A DNA stretch of 64,000 nucleotides from NCBI GenBank assembly GCA_965246905.1, contig CBDFFZ010000026.1, positions 4,701-68,700 on the forward strand, given 5' to 3'. Each line of letters begins with the position of its first letter. Positions within the stretch are counted from its first letter, which is position 1. Of this stretch, positions 23,603-32,784 are shown one piece after another. The translations under genes were made by a program, and so were the position numbers. The stretch is from UBA1952 sp965246905. GTDB lineage: Bacteria; Bacteroidota; Bacteroidia; Chitinophagales; Chitinophagaceae. The notes beneath the pieces were generated by a model. The model was given only the letters and a program-made list of their open reading frames with translations, did no database searches and was not told the DNA's origin.

Positions 23603-24772
23603 ATGTCTAAGAAAGATTATTACGAGGTGCTTGGTGTGGCTAAAGGAGCCAGTGCAGATGAAATAAAAAAAAGCTACCGAAAGATAGCCATGCAGTTTCA
23701 CCCGGATAAAAATCCCGGCGATAAAGCTGCGGAAGAAAAATTCAAGGAAGCAGCCGAAGCATATGATGTACTCAGCAGCAGCGACAAAAAAGCCCAGTAC
23801 GATCGTTATGGCCATGCGGGTGTAGGTGGCGCAGGCGGCCGCGGTGGTGCGCCGGGCGGCATGAATATGGACGATATTTTCTCGAATTTCGGGGATATTT
23901 TCGGTGATGAGGCATTTGGCTCTTTCTTTGGTGGCGGTGGCAGTGGCCGCGGAGGCAGGCGGCAGGGCACACGCGGCTCCAATCTGCGTGTAAAACTCAA
24001 AATGACTTTTGAGGACATCGCCAAAGGCGCTAATAAAAAAATAAAAGTAAAAAAGTACGTGCCTTGTCAGCCTTGCGGGGCAACAGGAGCAAAAGATAAA
24101 GGCTCGGTACAGCAGTGCACTACTTGTGGCGGCAGCGGGCAGGTACGCCGCGTTACCAACACTTTTATGGGCCAGATGCAGACAGTCACAACCTGCCCTG
24201 CGTGCAACGGCGAAGGCGCGATGATAACTGCAAAATGTACTTCCTGTAAGGGAGAAGGCCGCGTGTATGCAGATGATACCCTGAGCTTAGATATACCCGC
24301 TGGAGTCCAGGATGGCATGCAGCTAAGCATGAACAGTGCCGGAAATGCAGGTGAGCGCGGCGGCCCCCCCGGAGATTTGCTCATCGTAATAGAAGAAGAA
24401 AAGCACCCTGAACTCAAGCGCAATGATCTTGATGTGATTTATCAATTAGATATTTCCTTCCCGGACGTAGTGCTTGGTACACAGGTGGAAGTGCCAACGA
24501 TCGATGGCAAGGCGAAAATTAAGATTCCCGCTGGCACCCACAGTGGTAAGTTGTTCCGATTGAAGGGCAAAGGCTTCCCGGCCTTCCAGAGTTATGAAAA
24601 AGGCGATCAATTGGTTGAAGTGAATGTATGGAGCCCGCAAAACCTGAGCAAAGACGAGCAGGCATTATTGGAAAAGCTAAAAGGCTCTCCTAACTTCCAG
24701 CCCGGCGCGAATGCTGCTGATGAGCGCGAAGAGAAGGGTTTTTTTGGTAAAATAAAAGATGCATTCAGCTAA
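23603..24772 (+). CDS. dnaJ: Chaperone protein DnaJ
   Basis: 389 residues with the full class A layout: J domain with the HPD motif (FHPDKNPGD, about residue 33), a Gly-rich linker (about 75-125), four zinc-binding repeats (CQPCGATG, CTTCGGSG, CPACNGEG, CTSCKGEG), and C-terminal substrate-binding domains. The first repeat has Ala where the consensus has Gly. It stimulates DnaK ATPase activity and delivers unfolded clients. It forms an operon with grpE and ends at a short hairpin ahead of the T6SS genes. Confidence 0.97.
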   Translation: MSKKDYYEVLGVAKGASADEIKKSYRKIAMQFHPDKNPGDKAAEEKFKEAAEAYDVLSSSDKKAQYDRYGHAGVGGAGGRGGAPGGMNMDDIFSNFGDIFGDEAFGSFFGGGGSGRGGRRQGTRGSNLRVKLKMTFEDIAKGANKKIKVKKYVPCQPCGATGAKDKGSVQQCTTCGGSGQVRRVTNTFMGQMQTVTTCPACNGEGAMITAKCTSCKGEGRVYADDTLSLDIPAGVQDGMQLSMNSAGNAGERGGPPGDLLIVIEEEKHPELKRNDLDVIYQLDISFPDVVLGTQVEVPTIDGKAKIKIPAGTHSGKLFRLKGKGFPAFQSYEKGDQLVEVNVWSPQNLSKDEQALLEKLKGSPNFQPGANAADEREEKGFFGKIKDAFS

Positions 24773-24800
24773 TTGTATCAATTTCTGAAATAGAATAAGG

Positions 24801-24823
24801 AGGCTGCCGGAAGGCAGCTTTTT
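24801..24823 (+). terminator. Terminator after dnaJ
   Basis: Stem GGCTGCC (24802-24808) / GGCAGCT (24813-24819), GGAA loop, then TTTTTG. It separates grpE-dnaJ from the T6SS genes. Confidence 0.85.
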
Positions 24824-25013
24824 GTTTTAAAGCCAACCGTGTTTCACTTAAAGCCTCTAAATAATAAAGGCATCGAGCGATAGGCACCATTCATTCGAAA
24901 AGCAGCATCTTCAACAAAAACGCAGCCTCACTTTTGTATTGATTCCTTCTGAATCAGTTTTTATTTCTAAGCAATTTTTATTTCTTTTGTGGGGGAGTAT
25001 TTACCTGTAATCA

Positions 25014-25919
25014 ATGTCGCCCGGCAGCCCATCATACCGATCAAAAGCGCACCTGCTTTTACGAGGCGAAGCCTTTATAGCTGCCTTGCTGGATAATGGT
25101 TTTTCCTTTGACCGGCTAATCCTTGACCGCACCGGATCCTTCACTAAGAGTTATAGCAATGATATTGAAGCAGTAAAGCCCGGCATTGATGATCGCGACC
25201 AGGAAATCCTGCAGATCGCGCTCAATCGTGATGGCATTTATGACCGCCTTCCTGAAGGTTTGTTCCACCAGCCACGCGCCGTTGGAGGCAAAACTACCGT
25301 TGGCCAGATGGTCGGTGAGCATCGCAGGCTTAGGGAAGAAGAGCGGGCTGCACGAAAATTTTTCCAGCCTATTGAGCATGAGCTATTCCGCTATTCTGTG
25401 CTGATAGAGGAAGAAGAACGTACATTTTTATCCGGCATGCTTTCCGGCAATCTGGATAATGCTTTTTCAAAATTCTGGAACCTCCAAACCGATCTCCCGG
25501 AGCATCTTACCGCCGGCCTCACGCGTATTATGCCCTGGGCTTATTTTATTAAAGGCGATGCAGCGCTGTGCGCAAAAGCATTGGGTATAGTATTGGCAAA
25601 AGATGTTGCCGTGTCTATTCAGATCCGGGAAAGCCACCGCAACGAAGATTGTTATCGCCTTGGTACGGGCGAGTTAGGCATTGATACGCTCTCCGGGAGC
25701 TCATTCGAAGAGCCTTCCGTGTGCTGGGAATTTTCAATCTCCGGGCTCGATGCTGCTGAAATGAGTGCATTCGTAGGCAGTGAAAAGTATGCCCGCTTTT
25801 TACAGCAATTTATTGATATATTTATACCATTGGAGGCGGATGCAGTTTTTGTATATGAAGTACAAGCATCTGCTTTGGAAGGCGCAGAAAGCATTCTCGG
25901 CTATAACTTTGTTCTATAA
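25014..25919 (+). CDS. tssG: T6SS(iii) baseplate protein TssG-like
   Basis: 301 residues, soluble. The segment IYDRLPEGLFHQPR (about 79-92) is the characteristic motif of TssG/VasB-type baseplate wedge proteins in Bacteroidota systems. The rest, helical with a beta-rich C-terminal half ending AESILGYNFVL, fits the length expected for subtype iii (about 300 residues). TssG pairs with TssF, encoded 4 kb downstream in the same run. Overall similarity elsewhere is low, so the assignment rests on one motif, length and context. Confidence 0.75.
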   Translation: MSPGSPSYRSKAHLLLRGEAFIAALLDNGFSFDRLILDRTGSFTKSYSNDIEAVKPGIDDRDQEILQIALNRDGIYDRLPEGLFHQPRAVGGKTTVGQMVGEHRRLREEERAARKFFQPIEHELFRYSVLIEEEERTFLSGMLSGNLDNAFSKFWNLQTDLPEHLTAGLTRIMPWAYFIKGDAALCAKALGIVLAKDVAVSIQIRESHRNEDCYRLGTGELGIDTLSGSSFEEPSVCWEFSISGLDAAEMSAFVGSEKYARFLQQFIDIFIPLEADAVFVYEVQASALEGAESILGYNFVL

Positions 25920-25939
25920 CCTGTGATAACCCCCTGACC

Positions 25940-26821
25940 ATGGCGCTGAATTATTTTTTAATTTTTATCGGAGTGCTGTTCAGCGGCTCTGTACTGCTGT
26001 GGATCCTTATCAAGACATTTGCAGCCGCATTTGCAGCGCAGGGTAAAAAGCCGCTCATCTACGCTATTATTTCTGGGCTCATTGCAGGCGGGATTGCTTT
26101 TGGCCTTACTTATGCTACCGATGATGCTTTTTTACTTTTCTGGGCTTTTGCCGGTATATTTCTTGTTCAGGGCACGGTGCACATGGCGCTGATGCACGCA
26201 AAATTTTATAAAACAAAGGAAGATTCTTTCTGGAAGCTATTTACCGGGGAGCTGATTTTCTCCTTTTGCGTAGTATGCATCTCGCTGCTCGTATTTTCTG
26301 CTGCCGAATATTTCCTTAAAGACCGGAATTTTCTCTTTTATCCTGTGCTGATGAGCTCATTGTTCTTCTTTGTACCAATGCTATTTTATCATGCCTACAA
26401 AGCATCGCTTGCCATACCGCATGCTGTTTTTCCAACTTGGCAATACCCATTGGGCAAATCTATTGATCCGCCGGATGAATCGGAAGGAGAGCGTCTCCTG
26501 GTCATTGGTTTCGAAATAGCAAAGAAAAATACAGATGGCAAGAAGACTTACTTCCGTGCCCGTGCGCCGGAAGGTATTAAGCTGGGAGAGCTTTTTTATC
26601 ATTTCATCAACGATTACAACGAGCTCCAAAGCGAGACACCCATTCAATACATAGACCATCAGAATGAAGCTTATGACTGGTGGTTCCGGCTGAAGCCGAA
26701 ATGGTACCAGGCAAACGCTATTCTCAGTCCCGCAGAAACCATTAAAGCAAATGACATCAGGGAGAACTCTGTAATCATCTGCGAGCGCATTATGAACCCT
26801 GAAATTACCAACCTGCAATGA
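25940..26821 (+). CDS. tssN: T6SS(iii) membrane protein TssN
   Basis: 293 residues. Five hydrophobic segments occupy about residues 1-155, followed by a cytoplasmic soluble domain (about 165-293) with GERLLVIGFEIAKK and WWFRLKPKWYQANAILSPAETI. This split, an N-terminal membrane part and a compact C-terminal domain, is that of TssN, a protein restricted to Bacteroidota T6SS and thought to belong to the trans-envelope complex replacing TssJLM. Its stop codon overlaps the tssK ATG by four bases (ATGA). Confidence 0.82.
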   Translation: MALNYFLIFIGVLFSGSVLLWILIKTFAAAFAAQGKKPLIYAIISGLIAGGIAFGLTYATDDAFLLFWAFAGIFLVQGTVHMALMHAKFYKTKEDSFWKLFTGELIFSFCVVCISLLVFSAAEYFLKDRNFLFYPVLMSSLFFFVPMLFYHAYKASLAIPHAVFPTWQYPLGKSIDPPDESEGERLLVIGFEIAKKNTDGKKTYFRARAPEGIKLGELFYHFINDYNELQSETPIQYIDHQNEAYDWWFRLKPKWYQANAILSPAETIKANDIRENSVIICERIMNPEITNLQ

Positions 26822-27996
26822 GAGACCAGACCAAGCACCTGCCCGTCAACTGGATCGATGGCATGAAGATCAATAAGAATCATTTCATTGCACAGGATGA
26901 CGCATGGAAGGATGCCCTGCACGATATTGCCTCCATGAACCTCTCACCGCTGCGCTACGGTGTGCTTCCTCCATCTGCCGCAGGCGAAGAAACTTTTGAT
27001 GTAAAAATTTCGCTGGATAATCAGCAGATTCTGCGCGTAAATGTACTCTCGCTTCAGGCCATTACACAGGGCGGCGTACGTATAAAATTACCGGCGCTCT
27101 CCCTGCCGGGGCAAGTAGCTGGTGAAGGCCTCCCCGCTACTACCTTTCCCTTCGCAGCGTCAGCCGGTGAGCATACTTATTGGGTGGTGCTCATCATCAA
27201 TCCTTATGAGCGGCAACCCGCAGGAAGCCCCGACCTTACTGAAAACCCGCCGCGTTATCCATCTGTAATGCCTTCCTGCGAGGTAATCGTTGTGGCGGAA
27301 AGCCAATACAGGCAATATGCAGCGCACCCCTATGCCTTAATGGTAGGCAAGGTGAATGTGGATGGCAATGACATTCGCGTGGATGAAGATTACCTGCCTC
27401 CCTGCTTCTCCGTAAGTGCTCACCCCGACCTGCTGGCGCTACATGGCGAGCTAGATCAGCGGCTGAGCAATGTAGAGCTTCGGTGCTCGCAGATCGTGCA
27501 GAAAATTTACAAGAAAAGCCAGCAGAATGAAGTTTCGGAGCTCGTGCTTTTTCTCTGCGACCGCGTAATGCTTTACCTCGGCCCTGCCATCACCAACCTC
27601 CGCTGGCTCACGGCTTATGAATCGCCGGCAAGGCTTTTTGCAGAAGTAGTTACGCTTGCGCGGATCATGAAAAACACCATCGACCTGCGTACGGGCACCG
27701 GTAAAGATGAGCTGCTCAATTACTTTACCGAATGGTGCGAGCTGAAGCAGGGAGAGTTTGTGAATATGCTCAGCACGATCTCCGGTTTCCACTTTGATAA
27801 TAATGACCTTAATAAAGATATCCGGCGCATTGTAGCCTTCGTAAATATCATCAGCAAGCTGTTTGAAACGCTTTCTAATCTTGAGTTTATTGGCAAGCGC
27901 AAGGAATCCGGCATCTTTGTAAAAGAAGAGCAGAGCTTTGACGGAGCTAACAATAATGCAGACCAGCCAAAGCAGCGCCGCCGCTTTTTCGGCTAA
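26818..27996 (+). CDS. tssK: T6SS baseplate protein TssK
   Basis: 392 residues. The N-terminus KHLPVNWIDGMKINKNHFIAQD matches the V.W.dGM.i...HF motif of TssK, the trimeric adaptor that links the baseplate to the membrane complex. An N-terminal beta shoulder domain and a helical middle (about 205-370) follow, with a short basic end KQRRRFFG. Typical length is 390-450. It is translationally coupled to tssN. Confidence 0.85.
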   Translation: MRDQTKHLPVNWIDGMKINKNHFIAQDDAWKDALHDIASMNLSPLRYGVLPPSAAGEETFDVKISLDNQQILRVNVLSLQAITQGGVRIKLPALSLPGQVAGEGLPATTFPFAASAGEHTYWVVLIINPYERQPAGSPDLTENPPRYPSVMPSCEVIVVAESQYRQYAAHPYALMVGKVNVDGNDIRVDEDYLPPCFSVSAHPDLLALHGELDQRLSNVELRCSQIVQKIYKKSQQNEVSELVLFLCDRVMLYLGPAITNLRWLTAYESPARLFAEVVTLARIMKNTIDLRTGTGKDELLNYFTEWCELKQGEFVNMLSTISGFHFDNNDLNKDIRRIVAFVNIISKLFETLSNLEFIGKRKESGIFVKEEQSFDGANNNADQPKQRRRFFG

Positions 27997-28040
27997 TAAA
28001 AATTATTACCAGCAAACCCGCATTTTCCTAAACCAACCAC

Positions 28041-28574
28041 ATGAAGCCGCTTAATACCGAGGAACGCAAAAAATCATTTACCTCCTTCCTGCTCTTTTTT
28101 ATCATTACTGTACTGCTCATCATCGGGGCGGTTTTCTTTGGTATGCAAGTACCCTTTAAGCAAAATGAGCGCATGAAAGCACAGGTAGCAAGGCAGCAGC
28201 AGGAGCAGGCATTTGCCGAATCTTTTTCGCAAAAGATGAATGTTACCGCCGGTCTGCTGGATTCCTTAAACAAGGCCGGGACACAAACTACCATTATCGA
28301 CGGCCTCATCTCTAATAATATCAAAGAAATGAATACCAGCCTGCTTACCGATTCCGGAGCCAATACCCAGCTGTTCCAGAATATGGTGCAGAGCCTTAAC
28401 CAGCTTCAGATTGCCAAAAAAGGATTGCTGGCAAGCAGTGGCGCCGATCAGGATGCTGCCAAGTTGCAGCAGGAACTTACCCAGGCAAAAGGGGAGCTCG
28501 CCCAGTGCCAGTCGCTAAGCTTACAGTACCAGCAGGCGCTCAGGAATTCAGGAGCACCGGCCCAACCGCATTAA
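28041..28574 (+). CDS. tssO: T6SS(iii) protein TssO
   Basis: 177 residues. One membrane helix (about 13-37, LLFFIITVLLIIGAVFFGM) after a short cytoplasmic N-terminus, then a helical coiled-coil-prone periplasmic part. This matches TssO, a single-pass membrane component specific to Bacteroidota T6SS. It starts 44 bp after tssK and ends six bp before tssP. Confidence 0.8.
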   Translation: MKPLNTEERKKSFTSFLLFFIITVLLIIGAVFFGMQVPFKQNERMKAQVARQQQEQAFAESFSQKMNVTAGLLDSLNKAGTQTTIIDGLISNNIKEMNTSLLTDSGANTQLFQNMVQSLNQLQIAKKGLLASSGADQDAAKLQQELTQAKGELAQCQSLSLQYQQALRNSGAPAQPH

Positions 28575-28580
28575 AATCCT

Positions 28581-29609
28581 ATGGACGTCTCCTCAATATT
28601 CACCCGTACCCGCCTCGGTATCGATAACCGGGTCTGGATTGCGCTCATTGCCTCCACACTGCTTTCCGGTGTGCTGTTCGGCTTTCGCGTAGCCACTACA
28701 ACAGCCTGCTCCGATATTACCATTGCTACCAAAAGCATAGAGCACCCCAATGCCATTACCTTTTACCAGAATGATGCACTCACCTTTACGGCAAAAGCCA
28801 ATGGTGCGAAAAGCGTAACCTGGGATTTCGGGGACAATTCCATCGGCAAGGGCACAAATGCAATTCATGGCTTTGCCGCTGCTGGTACCTATTATGTAAC
28901 GGCTATCGTAAATGAAAAATGCCGTGAGTTCATTCCGGTAATTATCCGCGCGCAGCTTATAAAAGCAGCTCCCATACCTGTTGGCGGTACCCTTGTTATC
29001 AATGGCCAGGATGCGCCAAAGGCAGGCGAGCCCGTTAATTATTATACGCCGGCAGTTGGACAGGCCTATGAATGGAATGTGCTCAACTCGCCAAACTATG
29101 CTACGCAGCGCAGCGCGGTGGCTACCTATACCTTCACAACAGCAGGCGCGAAAACAATTGAGCTGAAGGTAGATGGCAAAGTAGTGCGCAAGGATATACA
29201 GATATTACCCGGCGAGGTAAAAGCGCCGGAGCCTTTGCCCGTACAAAAGCCTCTGCCTGGCCCTTCTGCACCAGCGCCCGATCCTACGCCAGAGCCGCCG
29301 AAAGCGCCAAAGGCTAAGATCCTTCCCGCAGAAGAGTTTACCTCGATGCTCGAAAAAGTAACGAAGGGAGATATGAATGCGAGCTCTTTTGATCCCTATC
29401 TATGCGAGGGTGGTGCCCCGGCAATAAGGGTATTGCTTAATGATAAAACCTGGAGCAACCTCAGCGCCTTCTGCGAAAAGATCAGCAAGAGCAAGAAGTA
29501 CGACATTAAAAATACCCAGGTGATCCGCGATGATGCCGGGTGCGTAAAGCAGCTCAAGATCAAATATTGTAAATGGGTAACCCTTGGCCTAAAGTGTAAA
29601 GAAGAATAG
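28581..29609 (+). CDS. tssP: T6SS(iii) protein TssP, PKD-containing
   Basis: 342 residues. One membrane helix (about 20-40, VWIALIASTLLSGVLFGFRV) precedes a PKD-like domain with VTWDFGDNSIGKG (about 78-90), a second beta domain, a Pro-rich linker (about 215-248, PAPDPTPEPPKAP) and a Cys-containing C-terminal domain (about 250-342). That order matches TssP. The PKD domain and Pro linker suggest it crosses the periplasm. The following gene begins one base past its stop. Confidence 0.8.
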   Translation: MDVSSIFTRTRLGIDNRVWIALIASTLLSGVLFGFRVATTTACSDITIATKSIEHPNAITFYQNDALTFTAKANGAKSVTWDFGDNSIGKGTNAIHGFAAAGTYYVTAIVNEKCREFIPVIIRAQLIKAAPIPVGGTLVINGQDAPKAGEPVNYYTPAVGQAYEWNVLNSPNYATQRSAVATYTFTTAGAKTIELKVDGKVVRKDIQILPGEVKAPEPLPVQKPLPGPSAPAPDPTPEPPKAPKAKILPAEEFTSMLEKVTKGDMNASSFDPYLCEGGAPAIRVLLNDKTWSNLSAFCEKISKSKKYDIKNTQVIRDDAGCVKQLKIKYCKWVTLGLKCKEE

Positions 29610-29610
29610 C

Positions 29611-30039
29611 ATGCAGGAATTCCTCAAGCTACCGCTCAACTTCGTGCCTTTCTTCGAAAAAAAGAAGCTGGCTACCTGCGCACTGCAGGATAGCATTGCC
29701 CGCAACCTGCACCTGCTCATTACTACCACGCTTGGCGAAAACAAGCAGAACCTCGAATATGGAGCACAGTTCTGGGATTCCGATTACGACATCCATATGA
29801 GCAATGATGCACGCCGCGAGATCATTGTAAATACCCTAAGACAGCAGATTGCGCTCTATGAAAAGCGCCTTGTAAAAGTAGTGCTGGAGGTCAATGTCCG
29901 CCAGTCGGAATTTCAGGGTAAGGACTCAAAGCAACTGCGCCGTAGGATCGAAATGATCATCACCGGCCTCTTCGCCCACAGCAATGAGCCTTTCCGCTTC
30001 CAGACCGGCTTCTTCATAGGTCCGCTCGCTTTTGATTAA
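29611..30039 (+). CDS. tssE: T6SS TssE / GPW-gp25 family baseplate protein
   Basis: 142 residues. SIARNLHLLITTTLGENKQN, the EYGAQFWD segment (variant of the gp25 EYG motif) and LRQQIALYEKRL identify a gp25/TssE-type sheath-nucleating baseplate protein. The length is normal. It lies between tssP and tssF, as in other subtype iii loci, and is preceded by only one base. Confidence 0.85.
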   Translation: MQEFLKLPLNFVPFFEKKKLATCALQDSIARNLHLLITTTLGENKQNLEYGAQFWDSDYDIHMSNDARREIIVNTLRQQIALYEKRLVKVVLEVNVRQSEFQGKDSKQLRRRIEMIITGLFAHSNEPFRFQTGFFIGPLAFD

Positions 30040-30084
30040 CACAGCGCCCCAAATTCCCAATACCAAATTCCTAATTCCCTGAAA

Positions 30085-31920
30085 ATGCAAAAGAAAGAAC
30101 GGATAAAGGATCAGATGGTGCGTACTGCCGCGCGCCTGTGGCAGGTACCTGAAAACGAGATAGACACCTCATTCGATCCGCTCATCCTGCTGATGATGGA
30201 AGCCTGCGCCGCAGAGCTGGAAAAGATAGGCTACGATATAAGCGCCTCCCATGGCCGCCTGCTCGATCGCCTTGCCAGCCTTATCCTCCCGGAAGCCATG
30301 CTCGGGCCTTCCCCCGCATCCGCCATAATGCATGCTACACCTGTGGAGCCGGTAGCCGTCATCGATTCGCTCACCCGCTTCAACACTGCGCAGGCCGTTA
30401 AAACCGCCGTCGGCATTCGCAATACAGAGCTTTTCTTTAGTCCTGCGGGCAATTTTACCCTGCATAAAGCCCTTCTTTCCTACCTGTTGGTGGGCAATAA
30501 ATTATACCGCATTGGCATAGGTGGGCAACGGGAGCTTATGGCAGGCGCAGAGACCCCGGGCAGCGCCATCGTACAGGATATATGGCTGGCCATAGAGCTG
30601 GATAAAGCTGTGGAAACCCTGCAGGAGCTCAGTATATTTTTCGATCTTCGCAGCCACTCCGAAGCCGGCACTTTTTATAAAAGCTTAGCCGGCGCAAAGG
30701 GCACAATCGGCAATATAGCCATTGTCCTTAAAAAAGGGTATTACGATAAAGCCCAGTTTGAGCCAGACCTCCGCGAGATGCTCCAAACCGGCGACGACTT
30801 TACCAAAAAAACAGCCCGCAAAATTGCCGGTATCTATAGCAGCCGCTTCCTCCACATCAGTGAGCATATATCTGTGCAGGAGCTTGCCACAACCAGCGTA
30901 CCCGAAGAATGGCAGCAACGCCTGCCTGATGCGTTGGTCAAGCAGATTGCCGCCAAGCCAATGATCTACCTGCGCATTACGCCGGGCCGCTCTTTTCACC
31001 AGGAGGCGCTGGATACCATTTCCTGCACCATCAATGCGGTGCCCGTCATCAACCGCAGGCTTAATGTACAATCCTACCGCACGGAGCCCTGGGTAAATAT
31101 TGTGCCCGTGCAGGTAGAAGGCTCCTTTCTCGATCTGCATTCAATTACATCTTCGTCTGGTGGCGGCTATAAGTTCCGGATCTCCGGCGATGCCCAGCAT
31201 CTTGAGGAAGGCGAAGCCCTGGTGCGCAATGCAGGGGTAGGCAAGGCCGGCAGCCGCGAAGTGCGCGAGATCATCGGCAGTCTCCTCGAAGCTATCCGCG
31301 ATGAGAGCGCTTTCTTCTCCGATATCGGTAAACGAAGCTATACAGGCGCGCCTCAAGGAGATCAGCACCATTCTTGCCCGCCTCGAAGATGGGGTAGGGC
31401 GCTCTGCCGACCGCCGCGAATCGCGACAATATATTCTGTTGAAGCCCAAAAACCGGCGGCGAGCAACTCAGCATCCAGTACTGGACCACCAATGGAGCCG
31501 ATGCCAACGGCATTAAAAACCGGCACCACGCTCACGCCTTACAGCCATACGCTCGTAGCCGCAAAGGGCGCATATCTCATCTCCAACAGCGCAGGCGGCA
31601 GGCACAGCCTTTCTGATACCGAGCGCCGCAACATGCTCAAGCGCGAGCTGCTGAGCAAAGGCAAGATTATTTCTGCGGACGATGTAAAGCTCCTCTGCGC
31701 CCAGCTTTTCGGCAGCAGCCTGAAGGGGGTTGAGGTGCGCAAAGGGGTGCAGGCCGGCATCTCGGCCAATCAGGGCTTTACCAGAACCATCGATGTGGTG
31801 CTGATGCTTGATGAAACTACCCAAACTACCGATGAGCGCGATTACCTGCGCGGTGAGCTTGAATATACACTTGGTGAGGCTGGCTCACCCGTCTATCCAT
31901 TCCGGGTACTGATGGCGTGA
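30085..31920 (+). CDS. tssF: T6SS baseplate protein TssF, frame disturbed
   Basis: The frame encodes 611 residues, about the usual TssF length, but residues 415-478 are not in the right frame. The protein switches at three A runs: AAA at 31330-31332, A5 at 31448-31452 and A5 at 31515-31519. Removing one A from each restores a continuous protein through ...GNEAIQARLKEI, then QYILLKPKTGGEQLSIQYW, then NGIKTGTTLTPY. The N-terminal half (RLASLILPEAMLGPSPASAIM) and C-terminus are normal. TssF with TssG forms the baseplate wedge. Three compensating insertions in 190 bp suggest sequence error rather than a dead gene. A degenerate AAATTCCC-type leader precedes the ATG. Confidence 0.8.
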   Translation: MQKKERIKDQMVRTAARLWQVPENEIDTSFDPLILLMMEACAAELEKIGYDISASHGRLLDRLASLILPEAMLGPSPASAIMHATPVEPVAVIDSLTRFNTAQAVKTAVGIRNTELFFSPAGNFTLHKALLSYLLVGNKLYRIGIGGQRELMAGAETPGSAIVQDIWLAIELDKAVETLQELSIFFDLRSHSEAGTFYKSLAGAKGTIGNIAIVLKKGYYDKAQFEPDLREMLQTGDDFTKKTARKIAGIYSSRFLHISEHISVQELATTSVPEEWQQRLPDALVKQIAAKPMIYLRITPGRSFHQEALDTISCTINAVPVINRRLNVQSYRTEPWVNIVPVQVEGSFLDLHSITSSSGGGYKFRISGDAQHLEEGEALVRNAGVGKAGSREVREIIGSLLEAIRDESAFFSDIGKRSYTGAPQGDQHHSCPPRRWGRALCRPPRIATIYSVEAQKPAASNSASSTGPPMEPMPTALKTGTTLTPYSHTLVAAKGAYLISNSAGGRHSLSDTERRNMLKRELLSKGKIISADDVKLLCAQLFGSSLKGVEVRKGVQAGISANQGFTRTIDVVLMLDETTQTTDERDYLRGELEYTLGEAGSPVYPFRVLMA

Positions 31921-31943
31921 GGAGCTATGGAGCACTCGGAATG

Positions 31944-32060
31944 CTATTGAGCCTGGGTGCCGGCTGTCCGTTCCAAGCTCCGCAGAAAAAGCGGAGGCTT
32001 TCCACTACCATCCGGGCTACTTCAGCCGGCGGATTGCAACTGGGCTTTTCTTAGTTGCTA
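31944..32060 (+). repeat. Dispersed structured intergenic element, copy 2
   Basis: About 117 bp beginning 24 bp past tssF. Shared with copy 1: ATTGAGC, CCGGCTGTCCGTTCCAAG, a hairpin (CTCCGC / GCGGAG, 31979-31996), CTTTCCACTACCATCCGGGC and GGGCTTTTCTTAGTTGCT. The stem covaries with copy 1. A G8 run at 32182-32189 lies further downstream in the same gap. Confidence 0.6.
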
Positions 32061-32242
32061 TCTGAACTGTGATTTTTTTTGATGCTTATAATTTTATGAT
32101 TGCTGCGGGCAAGCCAAATGAACAAAACCCGGTATCAGGGACGCGCAAGCCCGGTTGAGCCGTGAAGATTGCTGCAATACCGGGGGGGGCAGCAGGCGTC
32201 AACGCACGGTATAAAGAATCTGAAAAAATTTCTCAAAATAAT

Positions 32243-32273
32243 TTTGGTTAGTAAAATCATCTGCTTACCTTCG
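32243..32273 (+). promoter_or_regulatory. Promoter of the S10 operon
   Basis: TTTGG (32243-32247), an 18-bp spacer and TACCTTCG (32266-32273), close to the Bacteroidota -33/-7 consensus with one change in the -7 box. It starts about 40 bp before rpsJ, so transcription of the ribosomal block appears to begin here and not in tssF. Confidence 0.7.
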
Positions 32274-32313
32274 CACTCCCAAATTTAGAAGGGGTAGAAG
32301 CTATTTATAAGTT

Positions 32314-32621
32314 ATGTCACAGCGTATCAGAATCAAGCTGAAAATCTTACGACCACAACCTTGTGGACAAATCGGCAGAGAAAAATTGTAAAGACGGTAC
32401 GCAATACAGGCGCCGTGGTAACAGGCCCAATTCCTTTGCCTACAGAGAAGCAGATCTTCACCGTTCTACGCTCTCCGCACGTAAACAAGAAAGCCCGTGA
32501 GCAGTTCCAGCTTTGCACGCACAAGCGCCTGCTGGATATCTATACTTCCTCATCGCGCACTGTAGATGCCCTGTCGAAGCTGGATCTGCCAAGTGGTGTA
32601 GAAGTAGAGATCAAAGCATGA
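32314..32621 (+). CDS. rpsJ: 30S ribosomal protein S10, frame disturbed
   Basis: ATG at 32314. The protein is intact only if one A is removed from each of two runs: 32341-32344 (after LKL-K) and 32381-32385 (within AEKIV). With those corrections it reads 101 residues, from MSQRIRIKLKSYDHNLVD to the normal end SGVEVEIKA. The uncorrected sequence stops after 25 codons. S10 is essential, in the small-subunit head and in transcription antitermination (NusE), so the shifts are almost certainly errors in the sequence. It is the first gene of the ribosomal block. Confidence 0.85.
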
Positions 32622-32784
32622 TGAGTAAAGGTCCGGTCCCGGCCTTCCGCCCAAAGCGGTAAACAAGGATCAACGCTCTTTTAAAAGACTGATTAAAACA
32701 TTCATCCCGGTCCACACTGATGTGGTTGGCATCTTCGCTAAACACTGAAAAGACCTTCCGGGCGCTGAATACAAAATATTAATA

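Noticed and set aside
25014..31920. Contractile phage tail or extracellular injection system
   Set aside because: tssN, tssO and tssP are particular to Bacteroidota T6SS; no sheath, tube or tail-fibre genes are nearby to support a phage-like particle.
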